Positions 1 to 6,521 of a DNA stretch of 8,782 nt are shown in pieces; within the stretch, counting starts at the first letter, position 1; each line of letters begins with the position of its first letter. The notes beneath the pieces are model-generated. The model was not told the origin of the DNA, ran no database searches, and worked only from the letters and a program-made list of their open reading frames with translations. Made by a program: the position numbers and the translations under genes. Origin of the DNA: an uncultured Angelakisella sp. (GTDB lineage Bacteria > Bacillota > Clostridia > Oscillospirales > Ruminococcaceae); contig CAJUFK010000128.1 of assembly GCA_910585535.1 (NCBI GenBank), positions 1 through 8,782 of the forward strand. The letters run 5' to 3'.

Positions 1-110
1 AACCGCTGCCAATCCCCAGGATGGAATCCCAGAGATGGGACACCCAAAGGGCCACTACCTATAAAAAAGCAGTACGTTTTCAATCAGAAGCAGAACCCAG
101 GGCCGCCGCA
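1..110. other. Intergenic stretch at the left edge with no supported gene
   Basis: This part lies beyond the terminator at 111-140. Plus-strand frames stay open here, but none has a ribosome binding site or a protein-like product. A minus-strand GTG-initiated frame leaving the left edge is possible but lacks a good ribosome binding site. TTGAAA and TATAGG are present on the minus strand near 59-90, but the spacer (about 14 nt) is too short for a confident promoter. Confidence 0.4.
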
Positions 111-140
111 AAATCGCCCCTTGCAACCTGGCAAGGGGCG
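111..140 (-). terminator. Rho-independent terminator of the esterase/ATP-grasp operon
   Basis: A perfect 10-bp inverted repeat (115-124 with 131-140, arm CGCCCCTTGC) encloses a 6-nt loop. On the minus strand the stem is followed by ATTTT. It lies 44 bp past the stop codon of the papain-like gene, where the last gene of a minus-strand operon would end. The U-tract is short, so termination may be incomplete. Confidence 0.75.
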
Positions 141-183
141 TTACTGCCTTCCGCCTATTGCATCTTCCGACTCCAGGCACAAC

Positions 184-921
184 CTAAGCCTTCGCACAAC
201 CGTTAGGCGCGGAGCGGCGGGGAGGGAGTGCCTGCGGCCGCTGGGCCGCCGCCGGGGAGGGTGTGCGCTTGATCCAAACGAGATTGGTGTAAAAGCCGCA
301 GCTGTGCCACCTGCGATACCGGTCAAATTCCTCCCGGCGAATGTCGTATATCTGCCCCCAAGAGGAAATCCGCATCCAGTCCTTGTCCAGCCCGGTAACG
401 GTAACATAGTGCGCCCGAGTGGCCCCCGCCTCACAATGCCCCTCCCCCTGATAAAGCCCCAGCTTGTGCCTGGGAAAGGGGAAGTTTACCCCAATGCAGA
501 GGATCACCGGGATGTCCCGAACCAGCATCGACTCCATTGCCTGCCAAAGCCGCCCCGGCGGGACTCCCCACCTGGCCCGGCAGGGAAGCCGGTACTCCCG
601 GAAGTAACGGTTCAGTCCCCCCGCCAGAACCCAGGCGTTGAGTCCAAAGGGCGGCAGGAGAGGAAGGTACCGCTTTCGCAGACGATCGGCACAGTAGTCG
701 TAAACCTCCCAAGGAATGGGCCCCTCTGGAATGCCCCGGAAAAAATCGCTGGTTCCCTCCCCGTACCGATGGAGGTAAAGAAGCAGGTCGGTGGCAGCAA
801 CCAGGCCGCAGCCGTATTTTTGGGCGGTCTCGCTTTTCAGCCACCGCTGACTTCCGCCGCTGGTCCTCTGTCCTCCGCGCTCCACCACAGGGCTGGGGTT
901 TTTCAGCGTCACCATAGCCAT
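184..921 (-). CDS. Papain-like (C39/C1-like) cysteine hydrolase-fold protein, uncharacterised
   Basis: A 245-residue protein with no signal peptide or membrane segment, so probably cytoplasmic. A Gln-x3-Gly-Cys-Gly motif (Q34, C38) opens a hydrophobic helix, as in papain-fold enzymes where Gln forms the oxyanion hole and Cys is the nucleophile. H171 in AHYVTVTG is the likely catalytic His. SSWG (186-189) sits where papain has Asn-Ser-Trp-Gly, so the usual Asn appears to be Ser. The fold could serve a peptidase, amidase or acyltransferase; BtrH of butirosin synthesis, as I recall, is a related-fold acyltransferase. The last 25 residues are rich in Pro, Ala and Arg. The ATG at 921 comes one base after the ligase stop (TAG-G-ATG). 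ATG at 915 is an alternative, with AGGA five bases upstream. The frame stays open to 1026, but that part overlaps the ligase. The coupling implies co-expression, perhaps of a complex, with the ATP-grasp enzyme. Substrate unknown. Confidence 0.8.
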   Translation of the reverse strand: MAMVTLKNPSPVVERGGQRTSGGSQRWLKSETAQKYGCGLVAATDLLLYLHRYGEGTSDFFRGIPEGPIPWEVYDYCADRLRKRYLPLLPPFGLNAWVLAGGLNRYFREYRLPCRARWGVPPGRLWQAMESMLVRDIPVILCIGVNFPFPRHKLGLYQGEGHCEAGATRAHYVTVTGLDKDWMRISSWGQIYDIRREEFDRYRRWHSCGFYTNLVWIKRTPSPAAAQRPQALPPRRSAPNGCAKA

Positions 922-922
922 C

Positions 923-2119
923 CTAGGACCGTTCCGCCAAAGCGTCCTGGTAGAACAGATCCATCTCTTCCTGGGTGGGGAATACCGCCACGTACATCTG
1001 GTTGCCCATAGCCCCGGCGAGAACATCGGGAATCCGGTCCACCATCCGCAGGCTGGCGCCGTACTTTTCCACCAGCTCCTCGTGGCTCAGCAGGAAAGGC
1101 TTGCCGTCCCGCCGCCCGGCAAAGGCGCAGAAACCATGCTCCCCCACCGGCATCCGGCTGTCCCCAAAGGCGATCATATCCGCCCAGATCTTGTAGACAT
1201 TGGTGCTGTGGGCAAAGTTTATCATGTCCGGGGTAAAGCCGCCGCAGGGGCGCATATTCACCTCCAGGGCTACAATCTGCCCCTTTTTGCCCAGCCCCTC
1301 CTGGTCCCGGGTGAGACGGAAAAATTCAAAATGGATAAAGCGGCTCTTGACCCCAAAGCTTTTTACCGCTGCCCGCCCCGCTGCCCGGGTGTCCTCGGGA
1401 AGATCCTTTACAATGTAGTAGATGGAATTGTCGTCGTTGTTTACAATGTCCATAATGGAGTTGGGGGTGACGTTCCCCGTCTCGAAAAGGGGTTCTCCCT
1501 CCGGGCCGATGACAGCGTCGTAGGAGTTTACCTCGGCGTAAACGAACTCCTCCATGATGTAAGTGACAGCCGGGTTTTTCTCCCGGAGAAACCTCGTTAG
1601 ATCCTCTTCCCGGGAGAGCTTGTGGGTATCCGAAGCGCCAACCCCGTTGTCCGGCTTTACCACCACCGGCCAGCCCACCTCCCGGATAAAGGCCAGACAG
1701 TCCTCCGGCCCTTCCACCAGATGGTACCGGGCAGTGGGGATCCCCGCCCTTTGGTAAAACTCCTTCATCCGGGATTTATACTTGATCCGGGGGATGTCCT
1801 CTGTCTGAAAGCCGCTGGTGATGTGAAAGTCGGTTCGCAGCCGGGCGTCCCGTTCCAACCAGTATTCGTTGTTGGATTCCAGCCAGTCGATCCGCCCGTG
1901 GCGGTGGATAAAGTAGGCCACCGCCCGGTATACCTCTTCGTAGTTTTCCAGGCTTTCCACCTTGTAATACTCACAAAGGCTTTCCCGGAGCTCCTCCTGC
2001 AGCTGGTCATAGGGGCAGTCCCCAATGCCCAGGACGTTCATCCCGTCGTTCCGCAGCTCCCGGCAGAACTGCCAGTAGTTGGTAGGAAAGTTGGGGGAGA
2101 TAAAGATTACGTTTCCCAT
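923..2119 (-). CDS. ATP-grasp ligase (carboxylate-amine/thiol ligase type), substrate unknown
   Basis: A 398-residue protein with the ATP-grasp layout. An N-terminal preATP-grasp Rossmann-like region (about 1-105) begins VIFISPNFPTNY. The ATP-binding subdomain has GWPVVVKPDNGVGASDTH (149-166, K155 likely phosphate-contacting). EEFV (190-193) suits the adenine-side acidic pair. EVNMRPCGG (286-294, E286 and N288) suits the Mg-ATP site. Such enzymes activate a carboxylate as acyl phosphate and join it to an amine or other nucleophile; carbamoyl-phosphate synthase and biotin carboxylase share the fold. Nothing here marks a carboxylase or purine enzyme, and no carrier protein is adjacent. AAGGAGGTC (2127-2135) lies 7 nt before the ATG, a strong ribosome binding site that fixes the start. 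The gene sits between two esterases upstream and the papain-like gene downstream, which suggests that an amide or ester conjugate is made or remodelled. That role is inference; the fold is secure. Confidence 0.88.
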   Translation of the reverse strand: MGNVIFISPNFPTNYWQFCRELRNDGMNVLGIGDCPYDQLQEELRESLCEYYKVESLENYEEVYRAVAYFIHRHGRIDWLESNNEYWLERDARLRTDFHITSGFQTEDIPRIKYKSRMKEFYQRAGIPTARYHLVEGPEDCLAFIREVGWPVVVKPDNGVGASDTHKLSREEDLTRFLREKNPAVTYIMEEFVYAEVNSYDAVIGPEGEPLFETGNVTPNSIMDIVNNDDNSIYYIVKDLPEDTRAAGRAAVKSFGVKSRFIHFEFFRLTRDQEGLGKKGQIVALEVNMRPCGGFTPDMINFAHSTNVYKIWADMIAFGDSRMPVGEHGFCAFAGRRDGKPFLLSHEELVEKYGASLRMVDRIPDVLAGAMGNQMYVAVFPTQEEMDLFYQDALAERS

Positions 2120-2185
2120 CGCTTTTGACCTCCTTGAAAAACAACACAGAATTGCTATTTTGATTTACATCGATAAAGCGAACCG

Positions 2186-2220
2186 GCCCCGCGAAGGGGC
2201 AGGCCCAAAAGGACTGCCCC
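2186..2220 (-). repeat. Overlapping inverted repeats with two exclusive hairpins in an intergenic gap
   Basis: GGGGCAG (2196-2202) pairs with CTGCCCC (2214-2220), and the same GGGGC (2196-2200) can instead pair with GCCCC (2186-2190). In the minus-strand transcript this is a 1:2 or 2:3 choice. Neither form is followed by a U-tract, so it is not an ordinary terminator. It lies in the 120-bp gap between an esterase gene and the ATP-grasp gene and could affect mRNA processing or stability. Confidence 0.45.
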
Positions 2221-2239
2221 AAGGCATATGGATCGGCTT

Positions 2240-3001
2240 TTAATCACGGTTTCCCAGAAGCCAGGGAAGGAAGTAGGTTACCTGCTGGAACCACCAGGGC
2301 CAGTCATGGGCGCAGTCGTGCCCCCAAAAGTCCACCCAGGTGTGGATGCCCTTCCGGCGGAGGATGTCCGCCAGGGCGTAGGTAGTGGCGGGCTGCTCCC
2401 AGGGGCCCTGCCCCACACAGATCACCGCCCGCTGACTGTTGAAGATGGGGATGTAGGGGTGGTCCTCGGGGAGGTTCTCCATATAGTGGACAGGGGAGTT
2501 GAGATATACCAGGTCGTCCATGTACCCGTCGAAGCCGTAGTCGGCGGTGTAGATGCCGCTGAGGGCCAGGGTGCCGCTAAACAGGTCGGGCCGCCGGAAG
2601 TAAAGATTTACCGCATGGGTGGCCCCCAGACTGCACCCGAAGGTGAGAACCTTTGGGGCCTCTTTCCAGCCGTTGCGACGGCTGGCCATTTCCTGGATCT
2701 TGGGCACCATTTCATCGGTGATATACCGAACCCACTGTTCGTGGCGGCGAATCCGCCAATAGGGATCCCCCCCTTTGTTGGACCAGGTCTCCTTGTCCAG
2801 GGTGTCTATGGCAAAGACCATCACCTGGCCGGAGCTGATCCAGGGGGACCAGGCGGAGGCCATGCCGAAGTCCTCAAAGTCAAAGAATCTCCCATCCTGA
2901 CAGGGGATAAAAAGAACCGGACGGCCCCGGCGGCCGTAAACCTTCCACTCCATCTCCCGTTCCAAGACGGGACTGTATTCCCGAAAATACTGTTTTTCCA
3001 T
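2240..3001 (-). CDS. Alpha/beta-hydrolase esterase, COG4947-like (PHB depolymerase-related)
   Basis: A 253-residue cytoplasmic-looking alpha/beta hydrolase with no signal peptide. The nucleophile elbow is Gly-Cys-Ser-Leu-Gly (122-126, S124). A His-rich C-terminal segment, GHDCAHDWPWW (227-237), supplies the catalytic His, probably H232. The N-terminal RPVLFIPCQDGRFFDFEDFG (27-46) matches my memory of the small COG4947 esterase/PHB-depolymerase-like family, whose natural substrate is unsettled. TGAGGTGAC (3007-3015) lies about 5 nt before the ATG and fixes the start. A second, different esterase lies 116 bp upstream, with the ATP-grasp ligase downstream on the same strand. Two unlike serine esterases in one run suggest successive hydrolysis of an ester or thioester, or one acting in synthesis. 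Fold and catalytic class are well supported; substrate is not. Confidence 0.85.
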   Translation of the reverse strand: MEKQYFREYSPVLEREMEWKVYGRRGRPVLFIPCQDGRFFDFEDFGMASAWSPWISSGQVMVFAIDTLDKETWSNKGGDPYWRIRRHEQWVRYITDEMVPKIQEMASRRNGWKEAPKVLTFGCSLGATHAVNLYFRRPDLFSGTLALSGIYTADYGFDGYMDDLVYLNSPVHYMENLPEDHPYIPIFNSQRAVICVGQGPWEQPATTYALADILRRKGIHTWVDFWGHDCAHDWPWWFQQVTYFLPWLLGNRD

Positions 3002-3049
3002 TTGATGTCACCTCATTTGTCTCCACGGTATCCTTCTTGCATCCATCTA

Positions 3050-3112
3050 TGTACCAGGCTTAGAAGCTGTACCAACAGCCGCCCCCCTCTGCGTGCTGCG
3101 GCTAATGGTACA
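3050..3112 (-). repeat. Intergenic imperfect inverted repeat plus a third copy of one arm
   Basis: TGTACCA (3068-3074) and AGCCGC (3077-3082) pair with GCGGCT (3098-3103) and TGGTACA (3106-3112), giving 13 bp around a 2x2 internal loop and a 15-nt apical loop. A further TGTACCA at 3050-3056 can compete for the same 3106-3112 partner. No U-tract follows. The element fills most of the 116-bp gap between the two esterase genes, starting 6 bp after the upstream stop. A mobile REP-like repeat, an RNA-processing site or a regulator site are all possible. Confidence 0.5.
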
Positions 3113-3117
3113 ACCTC

Positions 3118-3894
3118 CTATTCCAGCCCATACATCAGCGTTCCCAGAAAGAAGGGGATCTGGCGCTCCCAGCTGGCCTCGCAGTGGTCCCCGTTGGGGA
3201 CAAGGCGGCAGGTGAGAAGGATCCCCCGGCCCAGCAGCTGCTCGGCAATGCGTCCGAACTGCCAGGCCATCACCTCATGGCTGCCAAGTTCGTGGGAGCC
3301 ATAGTCCATATAGAGAACGGTGTCCGGGGTGACGTCCGCCCCCCGCACCAGCCTGGCTATCCGGTCAGGGGCCACCCACAGGGAGGGGGACAGGGCCGCC
3401 CCCCGGGAGAAGACCCGGTTGTACTCCAGCACAGCATAAAGGGTCATCAGCCCCCCCATGGAACTGCCGGCGATAAAGGTATGCCCCCGGTCGGGAAGGG
3501 TGCGGTACCGCCGGTCGATCTCCGGTTTCAGGGTGTTGACCATCCAGTCCATGGTAATCTGTCCCCGGCCGGTGACATGGCCCAGGTTGGGCTCATAAAA
3601 GGTATAGGGGGAGTATTCCGAGAGACGCCCGTTGTTGGGGTCGTGGCTGCATTCCACCGCCACCACAATAAGCTGGGTGTCGGTGTAGTCCAGGTACTCC
3701 CCCAGCCCCCAGCTTTTGCCGTAGGTGGCGTCGGAATCGAAGAAGACATTGTGCCCGTCGAACATATACAGCACCGGGTACCGCTGCTCCGGCTGGTACT
3801 GGTAGCTTTCCGGCAGATAGAGGTACACCCCCCGCCGCTGGTTTCCGGTGAGTTCCGGGATGGCGACATCCCACTTCTGGATCAAGTAAATCAC
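3118..3894 (-). CDS. Alpha/beta-hydrolase-fold esterase of the Fes/esterase-D-like type (COG2819-like)
   Basis: A 258-residue predicted serine esterase with no signal peptide. VYLYLPESY (23-31), YPVLYMFDGHNVF (39-51) and GSSMGG (143-148, nucleophile S145) are typical of alpha/beta hydrolases related to enterochelin esterase and esterase D. MDYGSHE (196-202, D197) gives the likely acid and GDHCEASWERQIPFFL (235-250, H237) the catalytic His. The start is uncertain. GTG at 3894 is the longest reading, but AGGTGAT overlaps it and would suit a TTG start at 3885 (255 residues). It is the first gene after the promoter at 3924-3952, leaving a leader of about 25 nt. The frame reopens for 34 codons past the TAG stop, ending in the next gene's ribosome binding site, but the family-like C-terminus argues that TAG is real. 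It is probably co-transcribed with the second esterase, ATP-grasp and papain-like genes. Substrate unknown. Confidence 0.86.
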   Translation of the reverse strand: MIYLIQKWDVAIPELTGNQRRGVYLYLPESYQYQPEQRYPVLYMFDGHNVFFDSDATYGKSWGLGEYLDYTDTQLIVVAVECSHDPNNGRLSEYSPYTFYEPNLGHVTGRGQITMDWMVNTLKPEIDRRYRTLPDRGHTFIAGSSMGGLMTLYAVLEYNRVFSRGAALSPSLWVAPDRIARLVRGADVTPDTVLYMDYGSHELGSHEVMAWQFGRIAEQLLGRGILLTCRLVPNGDHCEASWERQIPFFLGTLMYGLE

Positions 3895-3923
3895 CTGTTT
3901 CTATAAAAATCGCTATAAGATAC

Positions 3924-3952
3924 AGTTTACCACACTAAAGCCCTATTTTCAA
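3924..3952 (-). promoter_or_regulatory. SigA-type promoter of the esterase/ATP-grasp operon
   Basis: On the minus strand TTGAAA (3947-3952, 5 of 6 consensus) is separated by exactly 17 nt from TAAACT (3924-3929, 4 of 6). The gap sequence is AT-rich in an otherwise GC-rich window. Initiation near 3917 would leave a short leader before the esterase gene. The -10 box is imperfect, and TATCTTATAG just downstream is an alternative. Confidence 0.6.
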
Positions 3953-4007
3953 GGGTAAACCAGGAAAGAAGCGCAATTTTAGCCGCCGAAGGTCCGGGGG
4001 AAAGGGG

Positions 4008-4033
4008 AAGGGCCAGCCCGAAGGCTGGCCCTT
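4008..4033 (-). terminator. Hairpin terminator with UUCG tetraloop after the iorAB-paaK-ACT operon
   Basis: A perfect 11-bp stem (4008-4018 with 4023-4033) has a 4-nt loop. On the minus strand the loop reads C-UUCG-G, the extra-stable tetraloop. The downstream minus sequence is pyrimidine-rich (CCCCTTTCCCC) rather than a clean U-tract. On the plus strand the stem is followed by two further T. It lies 111 bp past the ACT gene stop and 56 bp before the next promoter, so it insulates the two operons. The rest of 3953-4144 contains only weak short hairpins and no gene I can support. Confidence 0.68.
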
Positions 4034-4144
4034 TTGGATCCGCAGAAAAAGCGGTTCCGTCTTTTTTTGGCTTGACGGCCCTTTCCCGTCTATCTTCCTT
4101 GGCGTTACACATGACAGCAGCGCCGGAGAGGGAAGGGCCTGCTT

Positions 4145-4573
4145 TTACCTGCCGATCTCTGCGTCGGTGAGTACCGAAAAACCTGCCTTCTGCACCAGTT
4201 CCACCGCTTTCTGGTTGTCATCCACGCGAAGGATGACGTAGGCGGTGTCCGCGGTGCGGCTGATAAAGGCGTACATATATTCCACGCTGATCCCCCCGTC
4301 CCGGAGGACCATCATGGCCTGGGCCAGACCGCCGGGGCGGTCGGCTACACCGATGGCGATAACCGGGGTGAGGCTGACGGTGAAGCCCGCCCCCCGGAGG
4401 GCGGCCTCCGCGGCCTCCTCCTTGTCCACAATAAGACGGAGGATGCCGAAGTCGGTGGTGTCCGCCAGGGAAAGGGCCCGGATGTCCACCCCGGTGTCGT
4501 GGAGGATGCCGGTGATCTCCGAAAGACGGCCCTGCTTGTTCTCCACAAAAACGGAAAGCTGCTTGACGGTCAT
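4145..4573 (-). CDS. Tandem ACT-domain amino-acid-binding protein
   Basis: A 142-residue protein made of two ACT domains (about 1-66 and 71-142). Each has the beta-strand then Gly-loop start: LSVFVENKQGRL (6-17) and IAIGVADRPGGL (72-83). ACT domains bind amino acids, usually at dimer interfaces, and no enzymatic or DNA-binding domain is attached. Stand-alone double-ACT proteins are commonly found beside phenylacetate-CoA ligase and indolepyruvate oxidoreductase genes. The likely ligand is an aromatic amino acid and the likely role feedback control of a neighbouring enzyme, but neither is shown by sequence. CCTCCC on the plus strand (4582-4587) gives a GGGAGG ribosome binding site 8 nt before the ATG. 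The gap from the paaK stop is 37 bp, and this is the last gene of the T-box operon. Confidence 0.9.
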   Translation of the reverse strand: MTVKQLSVFVENKQGRLSEITGILHDTGVDIRALSLADTTDFGILRLIVDKEEAAEAALRGAGFTVSLTPVIAIGVADRPGGLAQAMMVLRDGGISVEYMYAFISRTADTAYVILRVDDNQKAVELVQKAGFSVLTDAEIGR

Positions 4574-4610
4574 AGGAAAAACCTCCCTTTTGTTTTATGC
4601 CTTTATTATA

Positions 4611-5918
4611 TCAGTACAATTTGCGTTTGTCGATGACGCGGGTGGCCTTTCCTTCGCTGCGCTGGATGGTTTTGGGGCTCACCAGGCGGACCTTGGGGGT
4701 AATGCCCAGGGTGGACTGGAGGGCCGCCTCGATCTCCCGCTGCTTCTGCTCCACCAGGCGGACGGCGTCGAACTGGAAGTCGTCGGTCATCTCCACCTGG
4801 ATCTCCAGGGTGTCGGTGTTGTTCACCCGGTCCACGGTGATGAGGTAGTGAGGAGAGGTTTGGCTGGTCTGGAACAGCACCGTTTCGATCTGGGACGGGA
4901 AGACGTTGACCCCCCGGATGATAAGCATATCGTCGGTGCGGCCCCTGGGCTTGGTCATCTTGATAAGGGTCCGGCCGCAGGAACATTTCTCCCGGCTGAG
5001 GGTGGCGATGTCCCGGGTTCTGTACCGCAGCAGGGGGAAGGCCTCCTTGGAGATGCAGGTGAACACCAGCTCCCCGGGGGTGCCCTCGGGAAGGACCTCC
5101 CCGGTGTCGGGGTCGATGATCTCCGGCAGGAAGTGGTCCTCACAGATGTGCATTCCCGTCTGCTCGCTGCACTCGTAGGCCACCCCGGGGCCGATGATCT
5201 CGGTGAGACCGTAGATGTCGTAGGCCTTGATCCCCAAAAGGGACTCGATGTTCCGGCGGCTGTCCTCGGTCCAGGGCTCCGCCCCGAAGATGCCGGCGCT
5301 GAGCTTGATCTCGTCGGGCTTTACCCCCATGTCCCGCAGGGTCTCCCCGATGTAGGTGGCGTAGGAGGGGGTGCAGCAGAGGATGTCGCTTTCAAAATCC
5401 TGGAGGATCTGCACCTGGCGCTTGGTGTTGCCGGAGGACACCGGGATGGCCACCGCACCCAGGGTCTGGGCCCCGTAGTGGAGCCCCATTCCCCCGGTGA
5501 AAAGGCCGTAGCCGTAGGAGACGTGGACCTTGCTCTTTGGGGAGCCCCCGGCGGCGACGATGGCCCGGGCGGCGCAGTCCCCCCAGATGTCCAGGTCCTT
5601 CCGGGTGTACCCGGCGACGATCTGCTTGCCGGTGGTGCCGGAGGAGGCGTGAAGCTCCACCACCTCCTTCATGGGGACGGCGAAGAGGCCGTAGGGGTAG
5701 GTATCCCGAAGGTCCTGCTTGTAAGTAAAGGGCAGCTTTGCCAGGTCCTGAAGGGTGTGGATGTCGCCGGGCTTTACGCCGGCCTCGTCCATCCGCTGGC
5801 GGTAGTAGGGAACGTTTTCGTAGACATGGTAGACGTTGTGGATGAGCCGGGCCAGCTGAAGGGCCTTAATCTCCTCCACCGGTGCGGTTTCAATGGGGTT
5901 CCAGGTTCTTTCACTCAT
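4611..5918 (-). CDS. paaK: Phenylacetate/arylacetate-CoA ligase
   Basis: A 435-residue adenylate-forming enzyme of usual PaaK length. It joins an arylacetate (phenylacetate, possibly indoleacetate) to CoA with ATP, via an acyl-adenylate. Visible motifs are SSGTTGKQ (92-99, ATP phosphate loop), YGYGLFTGG (135-143), YDIYGLTE (233-240, adenine/substrate motif), RYRTRD (298-303, ribose-binding Asp) and GRTDDMLIIRGVNVFPSQIE (326-345, hinge into the C-terminal domain). The C-terminal RSEGKATRVIDKR (420-432) carries a conserved-type Lys (K424) near the end. K311-CSCG (312-315) is common in this branch. The ATG at 5918 has AGGAG 9 nt upstream (5928-5932), and the gap from iorB is 24 bp. Beside iorAB it supplies or consumes arylacetyl-CoA. 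The T-box upstream suggests the activating direction, arylacetate to arylacetyl-CoA. Exact aryl preference cannot be read from sequence. Confidence 0.95.
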   Translation of the reverse strand: MSERTWNPIETAPVEEIKALQLARLIHNVYHVYENVPYYRQRMDEAGVKPGDIHTLQDLAKLPFTYKQDLRDTYPYGLFAVPMKEVVELHASSGTTGKQIVAGYTRKDLDIWGDCAARAIVAAGGSPKSKVHVSYGYGLFTGGMGLHYGAQTLGAVAIPVSSGNTKRQVQILQDFESDILCCTPSYATYIGETLRDMGVKPDEIKLSAGIFGAEPWTEDSRRNIESLLGIKAYDIYGLTEIIGPGVAYECSEQTGMHICEDHFLPEIIDPDTGEVLPEGTPGELVFTCISKEAFPLLRYRTRDIATLSREKCSCGRTLIKMTKPRGRTDDMLIIRGVNVFPSQIETVLFQTSQTSPHYLITVDRVNNTDTLEIQVEMTDDFQFDAVRLVEQKQREIEAALQSTLGITPKVRLVSPKTIQRSEGKATRVIDKRKLY

Positions 5919-5942
5919 GGGGATCCTCTCCTCTCTTTGCGG

Positions 5943-6521
5943 TCAGTTTTTCGCCATCTTCCGGCCCCGGCGGAAAGCGTCCCTGTTCATCTCCACCAGG
6001 GCGGGCTTCAAATGTTCGGTAAGGACGGTGAGCCAGGGCTCCTCCGGCATCCCCAGGACGGCGGAGAGGATGCCCAGCAGCACTACGTTTACCGCTTTGG
6101 CGCTTCCCGCCTCCTCCGCCGGGGTCAGGGCGTCCACCAAAATGGGATCCCAGCAGATCTCCCCCAGCCGTTCGGCCAGGTTCTCCGGGTAGGAGGCCGC
6201 CCCGGTGATAACCGGCATGGGCAGGATCCTTTGGGTGTTGGCGATAAGGGTCCCCTCCGGCTTGAGCCAGGATACCCAGCGGGCGGCCTCCAGCAGCTCA
6301 AAGGCCAGAAGGACGTCCGCTTCCCCCCGGTCGATAATGGGGGAGGCCACCTGGTCGCCGTACCGGACGTAGGTCACCACCGAGCCGCCCCGCTGGGCCA
6401 TGCCGTGGACCTCCGAGACCTTGACGTCGTACCCCTGGGAAAGGAAGAGGCTTCCCAGGACCTTGCTGGCCAGGAGGGTCCCCTGGCCCCCCACCCCGGC
6501 GATCATAATGTTTTTGGTCAT
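5943..6521 (-). CDS. iorB: Indolepyruvate:ferredoxin oxidoreductase, beta subunit
   Basis: A 192-residue protein of the pyruvate-ferredoxin-oxidoreductase gamma-domain family, at the usual IorB length. GVGGQGTLLASKVLG (9-23) and SEVHGMAQRGGSV (36-48) are the family signatures, and AVNVVLLG (143-150) is also typical. It pairs with IorA, which carries TPP and the iron-sulfur clusters, to interconvert arylpyruvate plus CoA with arylacetyl-CoA, CO2 and reduced ferredoxin in the cytoplasm. I chose ATG 6521 rather than the 50-codon longer open frame. It gives the correct N-terminus, overlaps the iorA stop by ATGA, and has GGAGG just upstream (about 6531-6535). The overlap implies translational coupling and equal subunit supply. 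paaK follows after 24 bp. Confidence 0.96.
   Translation of the reverse strand: MTKNIMIAGVGGQGTLLASKVLGSLFLSQGYDVKVSEVHGMAQRGGSVVTYVRYGDQVASPIIDRGEADVLLAFELLEAARWVSWLKPEGTLIANTQRILPMPVITGAASYPENLAERLGEICWDPILVDALTPAEEAGSAKAVNVVLLGILSAVLGMPEEPWLTVLTEHLKPALVEMNRDAFRRGRKMAKN

Noticed and set aside
121..1011. A 296-codon plus-strand open frame opposite the papain-like gene
   Set aside because: The product is Pro/Arg-rich low-complexity sequence, and its start lies inside the terminator hairpin. The minus strand carries the coherent protein.
922..1026. N-terminal extension of the papain-like gene to ATG 1026
   Set aside because: It would overlap the ATP-grasp coding sequence by about 100 bp, and the extra residues are Trp/Arg-rich and not family-like. 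The start at 921 or 915 fits the operon.
3002..3117. GGTAC-containing motifs in the esterase gap as a second T-box
   Set aside because: There is no UGGNACC bulge flanked by antiterminator helices, no competing terminator with a U-tract and no Stem I motifs.
2228..3304. A 358-codon plus-strand open frame
   Set aside because: It is antisense to the two esterases and crosses their intergenic gap. It has no ribosome binding site and no recognisable motif.
3927..4112. A 61-codon minus-strand open frame
   Set aside because: It runs through the hairpin terminator at 4008-4033 and the promoter at 3924-3952, with no ribosome binding site.
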